Below are positions 22,256 to 34,200 of a stretch of DNA of 64,000 nucleotides, piece after piece. The position numbers and the translations under genes were made by a program. Positions within the stretch are counted from its first letter, which is position 1; every line of letters starts with the position of its first letter. Below the pieces are notes generated by a model. The model saw nothing but the letters and a program-made list of their open reading frames with translations, was not told the origin of the DNA and searched no databases. Source of the stretch: Rattus norvegicus (Eukaryota > Chordata > Mammalia > Rodentia > Muridae). Location of the stretch: NCBI RefSeq assembly GCF_036323735.1, contig NC_086025.1, positions 108,285,188 to 108,349,187 on the forward strand, given 5' to 3'.

Positions 22256-25200
22256 GTGAGTGGCATCCTGAGAACCTTGTACAGTTCAAGGGCAGATGAA
22301 CTGAGACCATGCGGGTGGGTGCAGTCCCCAAGGCTGGGGTCTGTCCAGCATCACTCTCTGGGTTGAGAGACCACAAGTAGAATTCAAATCGCCAATGGCT
22401 CTACATTCCCAGGATAAAAAGCCTAGTCTGCATAGGGTGTGGCCTGTGAGTAAACAAAGGAAGGCCAGTTTCCTCAAACCACTTCCTCAGTTTAAATCTT
22501 CCACAGTGGGAGGACACTTATCTACAACAATGACATTTTCGAGCATCCCTAGGCTACAGTACCTGGTGTCTAGGGACAAAAGTGGATGTCAGTAATGCCC
22601 CAGGGTGGTGCATGGGAGCGCACAGAGACAGAGTATTCCTAGGGCTGTTGCAAGGAAGTGAGGTTTTAGGGCTCAGTGTAGCATGTCTAAAGCAGCTGCC
22701 ACTGAGGTGTGGTAGTGAGAGCAGGAATAAAATGCCGTCCTTGTCCAGTGGCCACAGGAAGAAGACACGTCACCCGACAGCATGTAGCCATCACAGGCAG
22801 AACCAGGGGTTCAAGGACACCCAAAAGCCCAGTGTTGAGGAAGCCATTGTCTTTACTCAAGGCTAGAGGTCTCGTGGGTAGTGGCCTCAGGATGGCAGGG
22901 TCCAGGTGGGGTTGATGGCTGGTCATGGAGCTATCAATGTATCTTTATAAGTGTCCTGTCTGTGACAGGAGGTAGGCCCTGCCTGCTGTGACCTAGAGAT
23001 AGGGGTATCGAAGATTTGAGCTGGAGACATGAGCTGAGTCAACATCAAGGAGACATTGGGGTACAAAAAGACAAAGTCTGTTCCCTGCCTGGTGTGTAGG
23101 GCCAAGGCGAGGCCTGGCTAAGGACCTGATGCCAGGAGGGTTGCAGTGGGATGCTGAATCCCTTGGGGCATCCAGCAGCCTTAGCGTTTCAGAGACCACG
23201 AGGTCATACTGGCTGCAAAGGAATTGTCCAACCCCAAGCACATTTCTGGTCAAGATCCTGAGACAGGCAGGTCTGGATCTCTGTGAGGCCGAGGACGGGC
23301 TGACCTCTCCAGGGTCCTCAGAGGAAATTCTGAACACGCCACTATAATGGGAAGAAGGGTAGAGGACCAGCCTTCCTGCTGGCAGGCTGAAGGTCATTGT
23401 GACCTTGACAAAGGCAGGTTTCATTGTGTGACAGGAATGGGAGTGGACCCAAGGGGAACCCTGGAGGAATAGCATGTTGACTCCCTAGAAGACTAGAGAG
23501 TTGGGGTGGGAAGATGCAGGAGGACAGGTCCAGTTTTCACAGTAGATCTGGCCATGTGTTGTACTCTACTACTCCCCTTCATTTAACTGCTGTGAGCCTT
23601 GGTTCCTACATCTGCAAAATGCTTCTCAGGGTTGCACCATCACCTTGATTTTATTTGTTTCTGGCTGGGGCCACAGTCATACCCCCGGGCAGGAGCCTGT
23701 CCTCAGTGGCATATTGGGGCAGCTACTGTGCCAGGGAGCTGCTGAATGTTGCTCCAAACCCCTTGGCTCAGCTGGCAGCAGCCAAGGCCTCCAGGGCTGG
23801 CATGATAGATGCTGGGGGCACCAAATGCAGGTGCTTGTGTGCTATGGGACCAGAGGCAGTGTGTAGCTGCATTTATTTCCCAAGGAATGAGTGTGTGAGC
23901 ACCTTGCTGCAGGAACTGTGAAGTGGCCAGGTTTCTCTGTGGAGTGTTTACATGACCTTGAGGACAGAAGGACTTTGGGAGGGCTCAGTGCAGAGGGCTC
24001 CTCACTGGAGCCAGGATGGCGAGGTGGCTGATGTTGACCTAGTCGTTTGCAATGGGAAGGAGGAGGAGGAAGGAGGAGGAGGCGAGCTTTTGGTGCAACT
24101 GATGGACTGTGGATGAAAGGGTGTGGGTGTGGAGGCAGGAAGAGCAAGCCTGGCCCCCAGCATCCCGTCAGGAATGAGGACATCCATGTGGGACAGAGGA
24201 AGCAGGACTGCAGATGCAGCCTAAGGACAATTCTGAGGTCAGAGTAGAAGCTGAGGCTGTGAGACGTGTGTAACACAGGACATAGGGTGTGTGAGCACAG
24301 CTCTGGTCCCTGGTGAATGAGCATTGGCCTTGGAACCCCACTTTGGAGTCTTGAGCCTGACCCTAGCTCCCCTGTGTTTCTAGGCCAGCCTCTCAGTCCT
24401 CATCCCTGGGGGCCTGAGAATGCCTTCTTCTGTCTTTGATAAGAATGGGGTGCAGCAGCCAATGGTGAAGAATTAGTGTTCTTGTTTATTGCTATGCCAA
24501 CTCTTGGGGCTTAGGAGCAGACAAAGGCAAGGGTGTGTGCAGATTGAGCTTGGCCAGTCTGAGGATCCAGTGAGTATATAAGTTCTGACAGTGCTGGCTA
24601 GTGGTACTCAGAGGCAAGTGGGAGGTGTGTATACATGAATGTACATGCATGAATTATACATGTGTGTATGGTTTGGTGCACTGTGTACACACATGTACAC
24701 TTATGCATATGTGTGTGGTGACTGCACCCATATTTGTATATGTATGTAAAGTGTATTTTGCACATATGTGTTCATGCGGTCACATGTTCACATGTATGAC
24801 ACATGAAAACCCAGTGGGTATACTGATTTGATTATTGTGTTTGCAGGTTTTTTTACATATGTATGTACACCCTCATGTATGTATGTCAGCATTGTATGAG
24901 CCCACATATGTTCTTGTTTATTGCTAGGCAGACTCCTAGCAATGCTTAAAAAATTATACATGTACATGTGTGAACACATGGGTGCTCATGCAGTACATTG
25001 TGACTATATATGTATCTGTGGGTATATGTATATGTGCCTGGTATACATGTGCCATGCACTGAGCATATATGTTCATGTGTGCATGGTGAGTGTGTGCATG
25101 TGTATCTAGGGCGGGCTCTGACTGTTTGACTTGCTTGGCTGCTGGTCTATTGGAAGATAGTCTGGAGAATACAAAGGCTGGGCCCCAGCATGTGAGGCAG

Positions 25201-28200
25201 GGAGTGTGCTCTTATGAGTAGGATAGTCTGTGACCACTGAGCTCACATCAGGTGACTGCATCCTGCATTCAGACTATGCCACTTCCTGGCCATAGGAGGA
25301 GAAGGAGCCCAATAGTGACAGCAATGGCTGGTCACTGACTGTGACTTTGTTCAAGAAGTGTCCTATAGGTGAGTTTCCCCTTCACGTGACCATGAGTCAG
25401 ACCTCAGCAGAGGCTGTCCCTGCCCTGCTCATACTTTTCACAGTTGCTCTGCCCTCCTGAGGACCTCTGTCTCAGGCCCTCCCTAGGCTCTTCCCTGCAG
25501 CCTTGTGTGCCCTATCCAGTGAAGCACTTCATTCCTTTCTGCTGTCCTTGACAGGTATCACTTTCAACCATGCCGTACGACTCCTCCAGTGGGCCTCTTA
25601 CTCACTGCCTGTGTTAATTGTGAGCACCACAGACGCTGGGCACACATCCCACTCACTGATGCTTCCGTAGTGTGGAGGACTAGGCCCAAAGTAGGCACTC
25701 CCACATGCTCGTGAAATCAGGCCAGAGGTAGGTCAGGTCGCATAGCCTGTAAGGGATGGACTAACAGCAGACTCCCAGGTGACATCATATGCACTGAGCT
25801 GTGCCTCGGTGGTGGCAGTGGCTAAGGACACAAGTTAGGCAACCCTATGCTGAGTCAGGATGTACAGCTGATGCCCTGCTCTTGCCTGCTGAGCTCTGCA
25901 CCCAGGGCCTTTGCCCTCACCGTCTTCTGGGAACGGGCAAGCTTGGGCACCCATCCCCTCCTAGGTCAGGAGATGTATGACCGAGATGAAGAGTCAGCAG
26001 GCAGCCCACTGAGTGTGTGGCCCATTTTCAGCCCTGCCCCTCCCTGCTACGACCTGTCCAAATACCACAAGGCCATGCCACATGTTGGATTCCAGGCTCC
26101 AGCAACTATCCCTGCTGCCTAGTCTTTTAAGGCTGTCGGACCCTGGCACCAACCCTTCTCATGCACTGTCCCCAACTCCCTGTCTCCCTGTTTCCTCCTC
26201 CATCTCTCTCATGTCTCTGCCGCTGTTGAGATGGATCATTTTTCTCAAAGGTTGCTTTAAAAATTCATGTTTTAATTAAAGAATATTATTGCAGAAATGA
26301 CGTGTAAGATAATGAAAAAGCAGGATTCTGGGGGGTGGGGCCTGTGAGTCTCCGTGAGTCTGTGAGTGTGTCATCGTATGTCCCTGTGAATGTGGCCCAT
26401 GAGCCCTTGCATATCTCGGAGTTTGTCCCTGTGAGTGTGTCCTGTGAGCTTGTCCCTTTGTGTTTTCATGGGTCCTTGTGAGTATGTCTCTATGCTCCCC
26501 CCATTTGTTCCTGTGACTGTCCCTGTGTTTCCCTGTGAGTATCCTTGCAGGTATGTTCTTTTGAGTGTATCCCTGTGAGTGTTGCTGTGAGTGTGCACTC
26601 CAGAATACATGCCCATCCTGGTGTATATGCATTGTTCAATGTGTCTGTGTGCTCATGACTGAGCTGGAAGGCAGGGTGCGTATACAAGCTACAGGCCTGG
26701 GGGCTCTGGAGTGCTCGAGGCGCTGATGGCTTCCTAAAGACTAGAGCAGATTCCCTCGCTGTGACTTCAGCCCTGGTCCTACTTGGCCAGGGATACCCCA
26801 ATGTCTGTGCGTCTCAGTTCCTCAAGACACCCAGGAGGAGGTAAAGCAGTATGTAGAAGGGAGGCTGGGCCTAGAAAGAGCCTCTAGGTGTGGTTTGGAC
26901 TGCAGTGGAACTTGTGGGGGTGATACAGGTACCGTGGTCCACTGTGAAGATTCTGTGGCCATCTTGGCTCTGTGTATGGGTGTGCATTTTAGAAAAATAT
27001 CGAAACAGGCTCAAGTGCGCTTTACAGACAGCTCTCGTAGAAGGAAGGAACAGGACGGGGCCCTGTGGAAATGCTGGATGTGGTGGGCACCATCACCCAC
27101 AGGGAAATTCCCGTGTGCCCTCCCTCTCACTGTGTCACCTGCTTCAGCTCTGTGCCAGAACTGTACCTGCTCGGCCAGGGGCAAGGAGTCCTTGTCACCT
27201 GAACTTGGGTCCCACGATGATGGGATGAGGGTCAGCAGTCTCTACCACCTACTCTGGTAACTGAGGACAGAGGCTATTTGTCTAAGGTTCCCAACCTTTA
27301 AATAGGACACCATCTCAGGACAAGGAACACCCAGCAGCAAGAATTTCCTACAGATGGTCCCTGCTTGCTCATCCAGTTCCTTGTTTCCCACCCCTGAGAA
27401 TTGGGGTTGGGACAGTACTCGTTTGTAGAGTTGCCTAAGGCCTAAAGGAGGCTGTGTGGCTATGGGGGATCAGGGAGACCAGGGCTGCACAGTCAACAGT
27501 AGACTTGGCCTCTCACTCTACCCTGGGATCTGAGTGCTGTTCCTTGCCAACCCCGACAGTTGCTGGCAGCTTGCAGCTGGCTGAATCAGGATCTGCCCAG
27601 TGAAGGGCTGTGTGGACAGGTTTCTCTCAGCCCCTGCTTTTACCCTTAGTTTCTCCCTTGTTCCTGGTCCAGGCGCTCCAGACTCAGCTGTTAGTACCGG
27701 TGTCTAAGTACTTCGTAACAGTCCTGCTCCAGCTGGGTCCTTGTGGGGGTGACCAGGGGTCTTGCTAGCCCTCTGGGCCCGGACTGTCCCTGGATCTGCC
27801 ATGCAAGAAAGATCTGCTGTCCAACCTGCTGGAGTAGGGATCCCTCTGCTGGAAGAAGTTGGAAGTGCATGGTGCCCCTCCTCCAAAGGGGATCCCAGGA
27901 ACTGAGGAGAGACTGGCTGGGGGAAGGGGATCTCCTTTCTTTCCCCGTTTCAGCCCACTTGGGGTGCAGGGTGAGGAGATCCCACCACCCTCACCCCAGG
28001 GCATTAGGGTAGGAAGGGTACCGGAGCCTCGTCAGTACACACCCTCCCTCCTGGGTGGCCGGCCTGCCTGGCCGATAATTGGCTCTATTCATGCCTGTAA
28101 TGAGATGGAAATGAGGCCGCCAGACAGAGGAAGCATTGAGCAAGGAAGAATGACAGCTTCTTTCCGGGCCTGGAGGGGCAGCCCACCCCTGAGCCCTGCC

Positions 28201-31200
28201 TGCTCCTTCACTGCCCCCTTGTGCCCACCCAGCCCTGACGCACCTCTGTGTCCCCCGGTGCCCTTCACTTTGGCCCCAGGGTTTCTCCCTTCATAACACT
28301 CCCTCTGGCATGGATGTTTTCAGTCTGGGCAAACATTTATCATGTCAGCTGTGTGTGAGGACACACATTAAAAATGAAAATGATAATAAAAACAGCAGTT
28401 ACCATTTTCTGAACATTCATTAGTGGAGGGAGTGTGGCCAACGTTGGGGAATCAGTCTGTGGCTGAGGTCAGGGCCCAGTATGTGATGGAGGGACAGGGA
28501 CCCTCTGCCTAGGATCTAAAGATCAGGGACAAGGGTACAGGGCCAGATATTGGTCTGTGACAAGGGTGAGGAATCAGAATATGTCTAAGATCAGAGCTTA
28601 GTGTATAACCACGACCAGGACTCAGTGTATGAACAGGGTTAGGAAGCAGTGCATGGCCTGGATCCGGGTTCTGTGTGACCAGAGTCAAGGCTGGGCCAGA
28701 GGAGGGCATCCATCCTCAGACACAGGGTCCCATCTCCCCCAGCTTCTGATATGCCCCACCTCTTCTGTCCCCTCCCCCTCCCACATCCTCACCACCTGGG
28801 TCACCAAGGTAACCAGCCCCGAAATAGTGGGTGTTTTGGCAGCTGAGGCCTAACCTGGGTCTATCCTGAAAGGCTGTGTGCTGCAGCGGTTGCCATGGGA
28901 ACTGAGTGGCATCCTCCGATTAGCCCAGCTTGGACACCCTCTCTGCCACCCACTGCCAGTTTTCACATCACTCAGGCTTCCTTGTGGGGGCTGGGCTGGA
29001 GCAGTGAGGGGGCACAAGCAGGATACAGAACCCTGACCCCACCCTGGGCCTGCCTCAGAGACTCCTGGCTCCTTTGTCTGGAAGCACGCGATGGGAATAT
29101 GGCTGCAGCAGGTGAGACTCCTGAGGCCGGAATGCTGAACCGTGGTTGGTCCTGGCAGGTGGCCTTCCTGGGGCTGGCGGGTGGGGCAGAGATCTGGAGT
29201 CAGATTTGGTTCAGGACCTGGAGTCTGACCTGGTCGAGCTGTTCCTGCTTGTCCCGAGTTAAAAGCATGTGACCAGCAGCCTCAGAGCAGCCACCTGGGG
29301 CCCGCTCTGTGAACAGCTGCTGTCCTGTCCTTTCTGTTATGCATGTGAGGCTGTGCTGCAGACTCTCTGCTCTTTGTCTTGGTGGGGGTCCCATGGTTCT
29401 CCTTTTCCTGTATCCTGGTTGTGCCCTTACCCCCACCCCTAGGACTCTCCTGGTGAAGGTGAAGATGGTTTTGATAATATAGCTATTATTCAGATCTCCC
29501 AATCCTGACCCCCGAGCTTGGCATCTTGGCAGAGGTGGGGGTTGGGGTTCAGCAACAGGCATAGGAGCCTGGAAGGTGTCCCTTCCCATCCTACCCACCT
29601 CAGAAGAGTTAGCTCTCACTAAAGGGTCAGTGACTCACTCCCTGGAATCCCAGCGCCCCCTGCTGGTCCAGATGAGCACAAGCAAGGGACGCTGGGCCAG
29701 CTCTGGCTGTGGTCTTTTCTCCAAACCCTGGAATTTGACTCTCCTTGGGCAGAGAGGTGATAAGGCCAAGGAGATGCCATGGTCCATGGGGTCATCAGGC
29801 AGGACCACTCACATTCTGGAACCTACCATCTCTGAGTTCTCAGCTCAGACAGGGCCTCTTCATACCACCGTTCAAGCCAGGTGTGTGGCCCAGAGTAGCC
29901 TGGACCCATTTATCCTGCTTTGCTCAGTAGGTGGGCAGATCTGTAGTCTAAAGGGGGTGTGGAGGCTACCAGTTATGGGAGTAGCCATTCCCTACCCTGG
30001 CTCTGGAGTGAAGATGTGGAGACCTTGGCAATGACCTCAACCAGATAGGAATGCCAAAGGACGATTTCAGGGGTTTGAAGTTCCATGGGGAGGCTAGATC
30101 CAGGTGTTTCTGACCGGTGGCCCACATTGGTCACCAGGCCTCACACTGAGAGGCAGCATGGGATGAGCAGGAGGTGACTGTTCACTCAAAAAGTCAGCCT
30201 GGGACCACGGTGTGTACCTATCCCAGACCTCCTGGCTCAGGGTTGACACCAGCTCTCCAGATCGAGTTGGGACCTGAGGGCAAAGTTCCCCTTGCCCTAC
30301 CTTGCTGTCTACCCCTGCCAGACCTTGTTTCTCCTTACCCTTTCAAAGCCCATGGCTACCCTTTCTGGCCTCTGCTATGGGCCAGATGGCAGGCCCCTGA
30401 GCCTCTCTTGTTCCCCCAGGTGGCTGGAAACTGTGGTCCTTGTGGGGCGAATGTACGCGGGACTGCGGGGGAGGCCTACAAACTCGAACCCGCACTTGCT
30501 CGCCCACCCTTGGCGTGGAGGGCAGAGGCTGTGAGGGCGTTCTGGAAGAAGGCCGCCTGTGCAATCGCAAGGCCTGCGGTCGTAAGTGGGCAGGGCAAGG
30601 GCGGGGCCGAAGTGGTGGGTGGGACCAAGTAGGGGAGGAGTCAGGGCCAGAAAAGGGGCGGAGTAGGACGTTAATGTGAAGAAGATAGGCGGGATTTTGA
30701 TGGGATAAACTTGGTTGGGGACAGAGATACCTTAAAGGTGGAGCCTTAAAGGCCTTGCCTCATCCCAAATAGGTAGGACCCAGGAGGAGGCAGGGTGCCT
30801 GGAGCTTGATGTGGGTTCAGATTCTTCAAGCAGTGCCACAAGCAAGCTGCAGTCAAGTCAGTCAGCTCCAGCAGGATAGGCCTCCGGGATGTATTTCTCT
30901 AATAAGGCTTTCTAATGACCTCATGCATTTTTTAGCTGCTTCCATAAAGTTAAATCAGGTTCTAATGAGACTGTCATTTTTCCGGTTTTGTTTTGCTTTT
31001 TTGGATGCTCTTTCCTGAGGAGACAACTCTTCTCAGGAGCCTGGGGGTGGGGTGGAGGCCCTGTGTATCTCACAAGGTGGGAGGCATGGGATGTTGGGTA
31101 AGAGGAGGCAGCAGACACTCTAAGGAGTTGTCCTGCAGCCCTGGAGGATGAAAGGAGAGACAGGAGAGACCTGGTGCCAGGAAAAATGCTCTGCATTGGG

Positions 31201-34200
31201 GCCTCCCAGTTGTACGTTGGGGTTAGACTGCTCTGGTGACAGTAGGTGGCCAGCTGTGGCCAAAGACAGAGGGAATCCCACTGGGATGCTGACCTGAGCC
31301 CATCCCGCAGCCACTGGGCGCACCAGCTCACGGAGCCAGTCCCTGAGGTCCACGGATGCCCGGCGTCGTGAGGAGTTTGGGGATGAGCTGCAACAGTTTG
31401 GGTTCCCATCCCCCCAGACTGGTGAGCTGGCAGGGTGGGTAGGGCTGGCCCACACATAGCCCAAGGCGGGGAGGGGAGAGTGTTGTCTTCCAGGGCCAGA
31501 TTAGTAATGGCTGCTGGTTGCCATTAGTAATTCTAATAACTTACTGCTATAATTCATCTCGTTTAGTTGGTGCCAGACTCCTGCTCCAGGCAGACTGGCT
31601 TAGGGGAGTTGATAGGAGACTTAGAACCCTGTCCCAGCCAGATCCAGACCTTGGGGGAACCAAGCCAGTGGAGAAGTAGGGCATTTTAAGACCTACAGAA
31701 CCCCAGCCTGTTGCCCCAAAGCAAGGTCCTGCCTCCCCAATGGGTCTCCAAAGCTGGCACTGCCCTATGGGAAGGGGCATGGCAGGTCCATGATGCTACA
31801 GGACTGGACCCACAGGTGACCCAGCAGCTGAGGAGTGGTCCCCATGGAGCGTATGCTCCAGCACCTGTGGCGAGGGATGGCAGACCCGTACGCGCTTCTG
31901 CGTGTCATCCTCGTACAGTACTCAGTGCAGTGGACCTCTGAGGGAGCAGCGGCTCTGCAACAACTCAGCAGTGTGTCCAGGTGGGTGGGGCAGAGCCCAG
32001 GTGGGCGTGACAGGGTCCGGGTGGGCGGGGCAGAGCCCAGGTGGGTGGGGCAAAGCCCAGGTGGGTGTGGCTTAGGGTAGTGGGGTGGGTCCGCTGGACA
32101 AGGGGACCACTTGCGGCTTCCTGTCTCTCCACAGTGCATGGAGCCTGGGATGAGTGGTCACCCTGGAGCCTCTGCTCCAGTACCTGTGGCCGTGGCTTCC
32201 GTGACCGTACTCGCACTTGCAGGCCCCCTCAGTTTGGAGGCAACCCCTGTGAGGGTCCGGAGAAGCAAACCAAGTTCTGCAACATTGCCCTGTGCCCTGG
32301 TAGGTGAGAGGGAGGGAGTGGCTGGGGGTTGAGAGATGGACCCAGCAAGCCACTTGCCAATTCAGGAACCCAGCTTGATACACCTCAGGATGCTCAGAGG
32401 TTAAAACCTCAGACCACACTAGTTTGAGATATGACCCTGTGTTATTCCTTCCCAAATCCCAGGTGTGTTGTTGCATGGTGCCCCTGGGGTGTTCTTGTGT
32501 GTCCCAGGCCTCGGGGTTCTGGGTATTCACACCAGCTTCCTGTTTCCTTCCTCCCCCGGGCCGGGCAGTGGACGGAAACTGGAATGAATGGTCCAGCTGG
32601 AGCACCTGCTCTGCCAGTTGCTCCCAAGGCCGCCAGCAACGGACCCGGGAGTGCAATGGTCCTTCCTATGGGGGTGCCGAGTGCCAGGGCCACTGGGTGG
32701 AGACTCGAGACTGCTTCCTGCAGCAATGCCCAGGTCAGGATGCCCTCTCAGGGCTCAGGGGGGAAAAGGGTGGGGCCCACTGGGGAGGTATGGCTGTTGG
32801 GGGTTGGTGTAGGGTAGGAATGGGGTTGGAGTTCAGGTTACAGTGTCAGGATGAAAGTACAGGGCAGGGGTTGGGGATTTAGCTCAGTGGTAGAGTGCTT
32901 GCCTCGCAAGCGCAAGGCCCTGGGTTCGGTCCCCAGCTCCGAAAAAAAGAAAAAGAAAAGAAAAGAAAAGAAAAAGAAAAAGAAAGTACAGGGCAGTGAA
33001 GGTGGAGGTGGGGTTAAGGGTAGTGTGGTCGGGTCAGGGTGCAGGGTACGGTTTGGGGGTCGAAATACAGCATGGAGATGGTGGGGTTGAGTGCAGTTTA
33101 GAGTGCTGGAGTGGGGTGAAGTGTTAAGCAGGTTGAGGATGGAGTAGTGGAGTAAAGGTTAGGTGACAAGGTTCAGCTGCTCGTGAGATCCGGCTTCTTT
33201 TCTAAGTCAAGCTGATTTCAGACCTCCCCTTCACTGATCTCAACTCCGTCTCCTCATGGCTCTCGACCCAACCCTCTGGTGTCCTTGGTCTTTGTCTTGC
33301 CCCTATGTCTCCGTTTCTCTATGTCTCCCTGACCCCACTTCCCTACTGATCCTGGGCCCCACCTCCTCTTCCTGCCATCTGTGCCCCTCGTTTGGCCATC
33401 CCTTGCAGTGGACGGCAAATGGCAGGCCTGGGCATCATGGGGCAGCTGCAGCGTCACGTGTGGAGGTGGAAGCCAGCGACGGGAGCGTGTCTGCTCTGGA
33501 CCTTTCTTTGGGGGAGCAGCCTGCCAGGGCCCCCAAGATGAGTACCGACAGTGTGGCGCTCAGCGATGTCCCGGTGAGACCCTTCCCGCTGCATTCTGAC
33601 TCAAAGGGATTGGGAACAACTGAGTGTCACTGCCCCTCAACCCTGTCCACCTCACTGTCTGGACCGTTGCAGAGCCCCATGAGATTTGTGATGAGGACAA
33701 CTTTGGGGCCGTGGTCTGGAAGGAGACCCCAGCTGGAGAGGTGGCTGCAGTCCGGTGTCCCCGCAATGCCACAGGTAAGAGTGGTGGTGGTCTGAGAGTC
33801 CCTGCCTTGTCTTGTCCTTGGACGTTGTCCCCATGGACCTTGTGTGGGACCCAAAGCTCATGCTGCTTCTGGTATCTAGGACATCCTGGCAGCCATTGTG
33901 TCCTAAGTTCATGCGGAGCAGAGCCCATGCCAGGTCCTCTGCTCAAGAGGTCTCTTTGAGCATAGACAGCTCTGCTATCCTTATACCAATGCCCCTGTAG
34001 AGGGGAAAGCAGGAAGAGAGCAACCAAGATTCCTACCCTGGGTTTGCAGTCTACAGGAAGGACATTGCCTTTGAACACCAGGAGTTAGAATCCCATGTTA
34101 GCCCTGGGGCTGACGAAGTACTTTCAGAGAATATGAAAAACAGAGTGGGCACCACGGGAAAGGGGCCTGCCCAGCCACATGCACTGGTCTTCTTCACTTT

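Larger units (their letters stand above)
22256..30419 (+). other. Adgrb1: Intron 2
   Basis: An 8.2-kb intron. It contains a MIR fragment near 23.6 kb, alternating purine-pyrimidine TG/TA-rich DNA at 24.6-25.1 kb, a degenerate TCCCTGTGAGTG minisatellite at 26.34-26.64 kb, an AT-rich stretch near 26.22-26.31 kb, a candidate conserved homeobox-like segment near 28.06-28.15 kb, and a 24-bp-family tract at 28.43-28.70 kb. No coding exon was recognised. 22.3-23.5, 25.1-26.2, 26.7-28.0 and 28.8-30.4 kb show nothing I can name. Confidence 0.8.

Noticed and set aside
26890..27260. Possible extra coding exon in intron 2
   Set aside because: The open frames of 112-121 codons match no BAI1 sequence, and the protein is continuous from exon 2 to exon 3 without it.
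32300..32305. Alternative exon 6 donor gtag|gtgaga
   Set aside because: It would add four bases and frameshift into exon 7. The upstream donor gives the conserved CPVDGNW junction.
32867..32940. tRNA-Ala-like gene
   Set aside because: The A and B boxes are intact, but the A-rich tail and target-site duplication show it is an ID SINE, not a functional tRNA gene.
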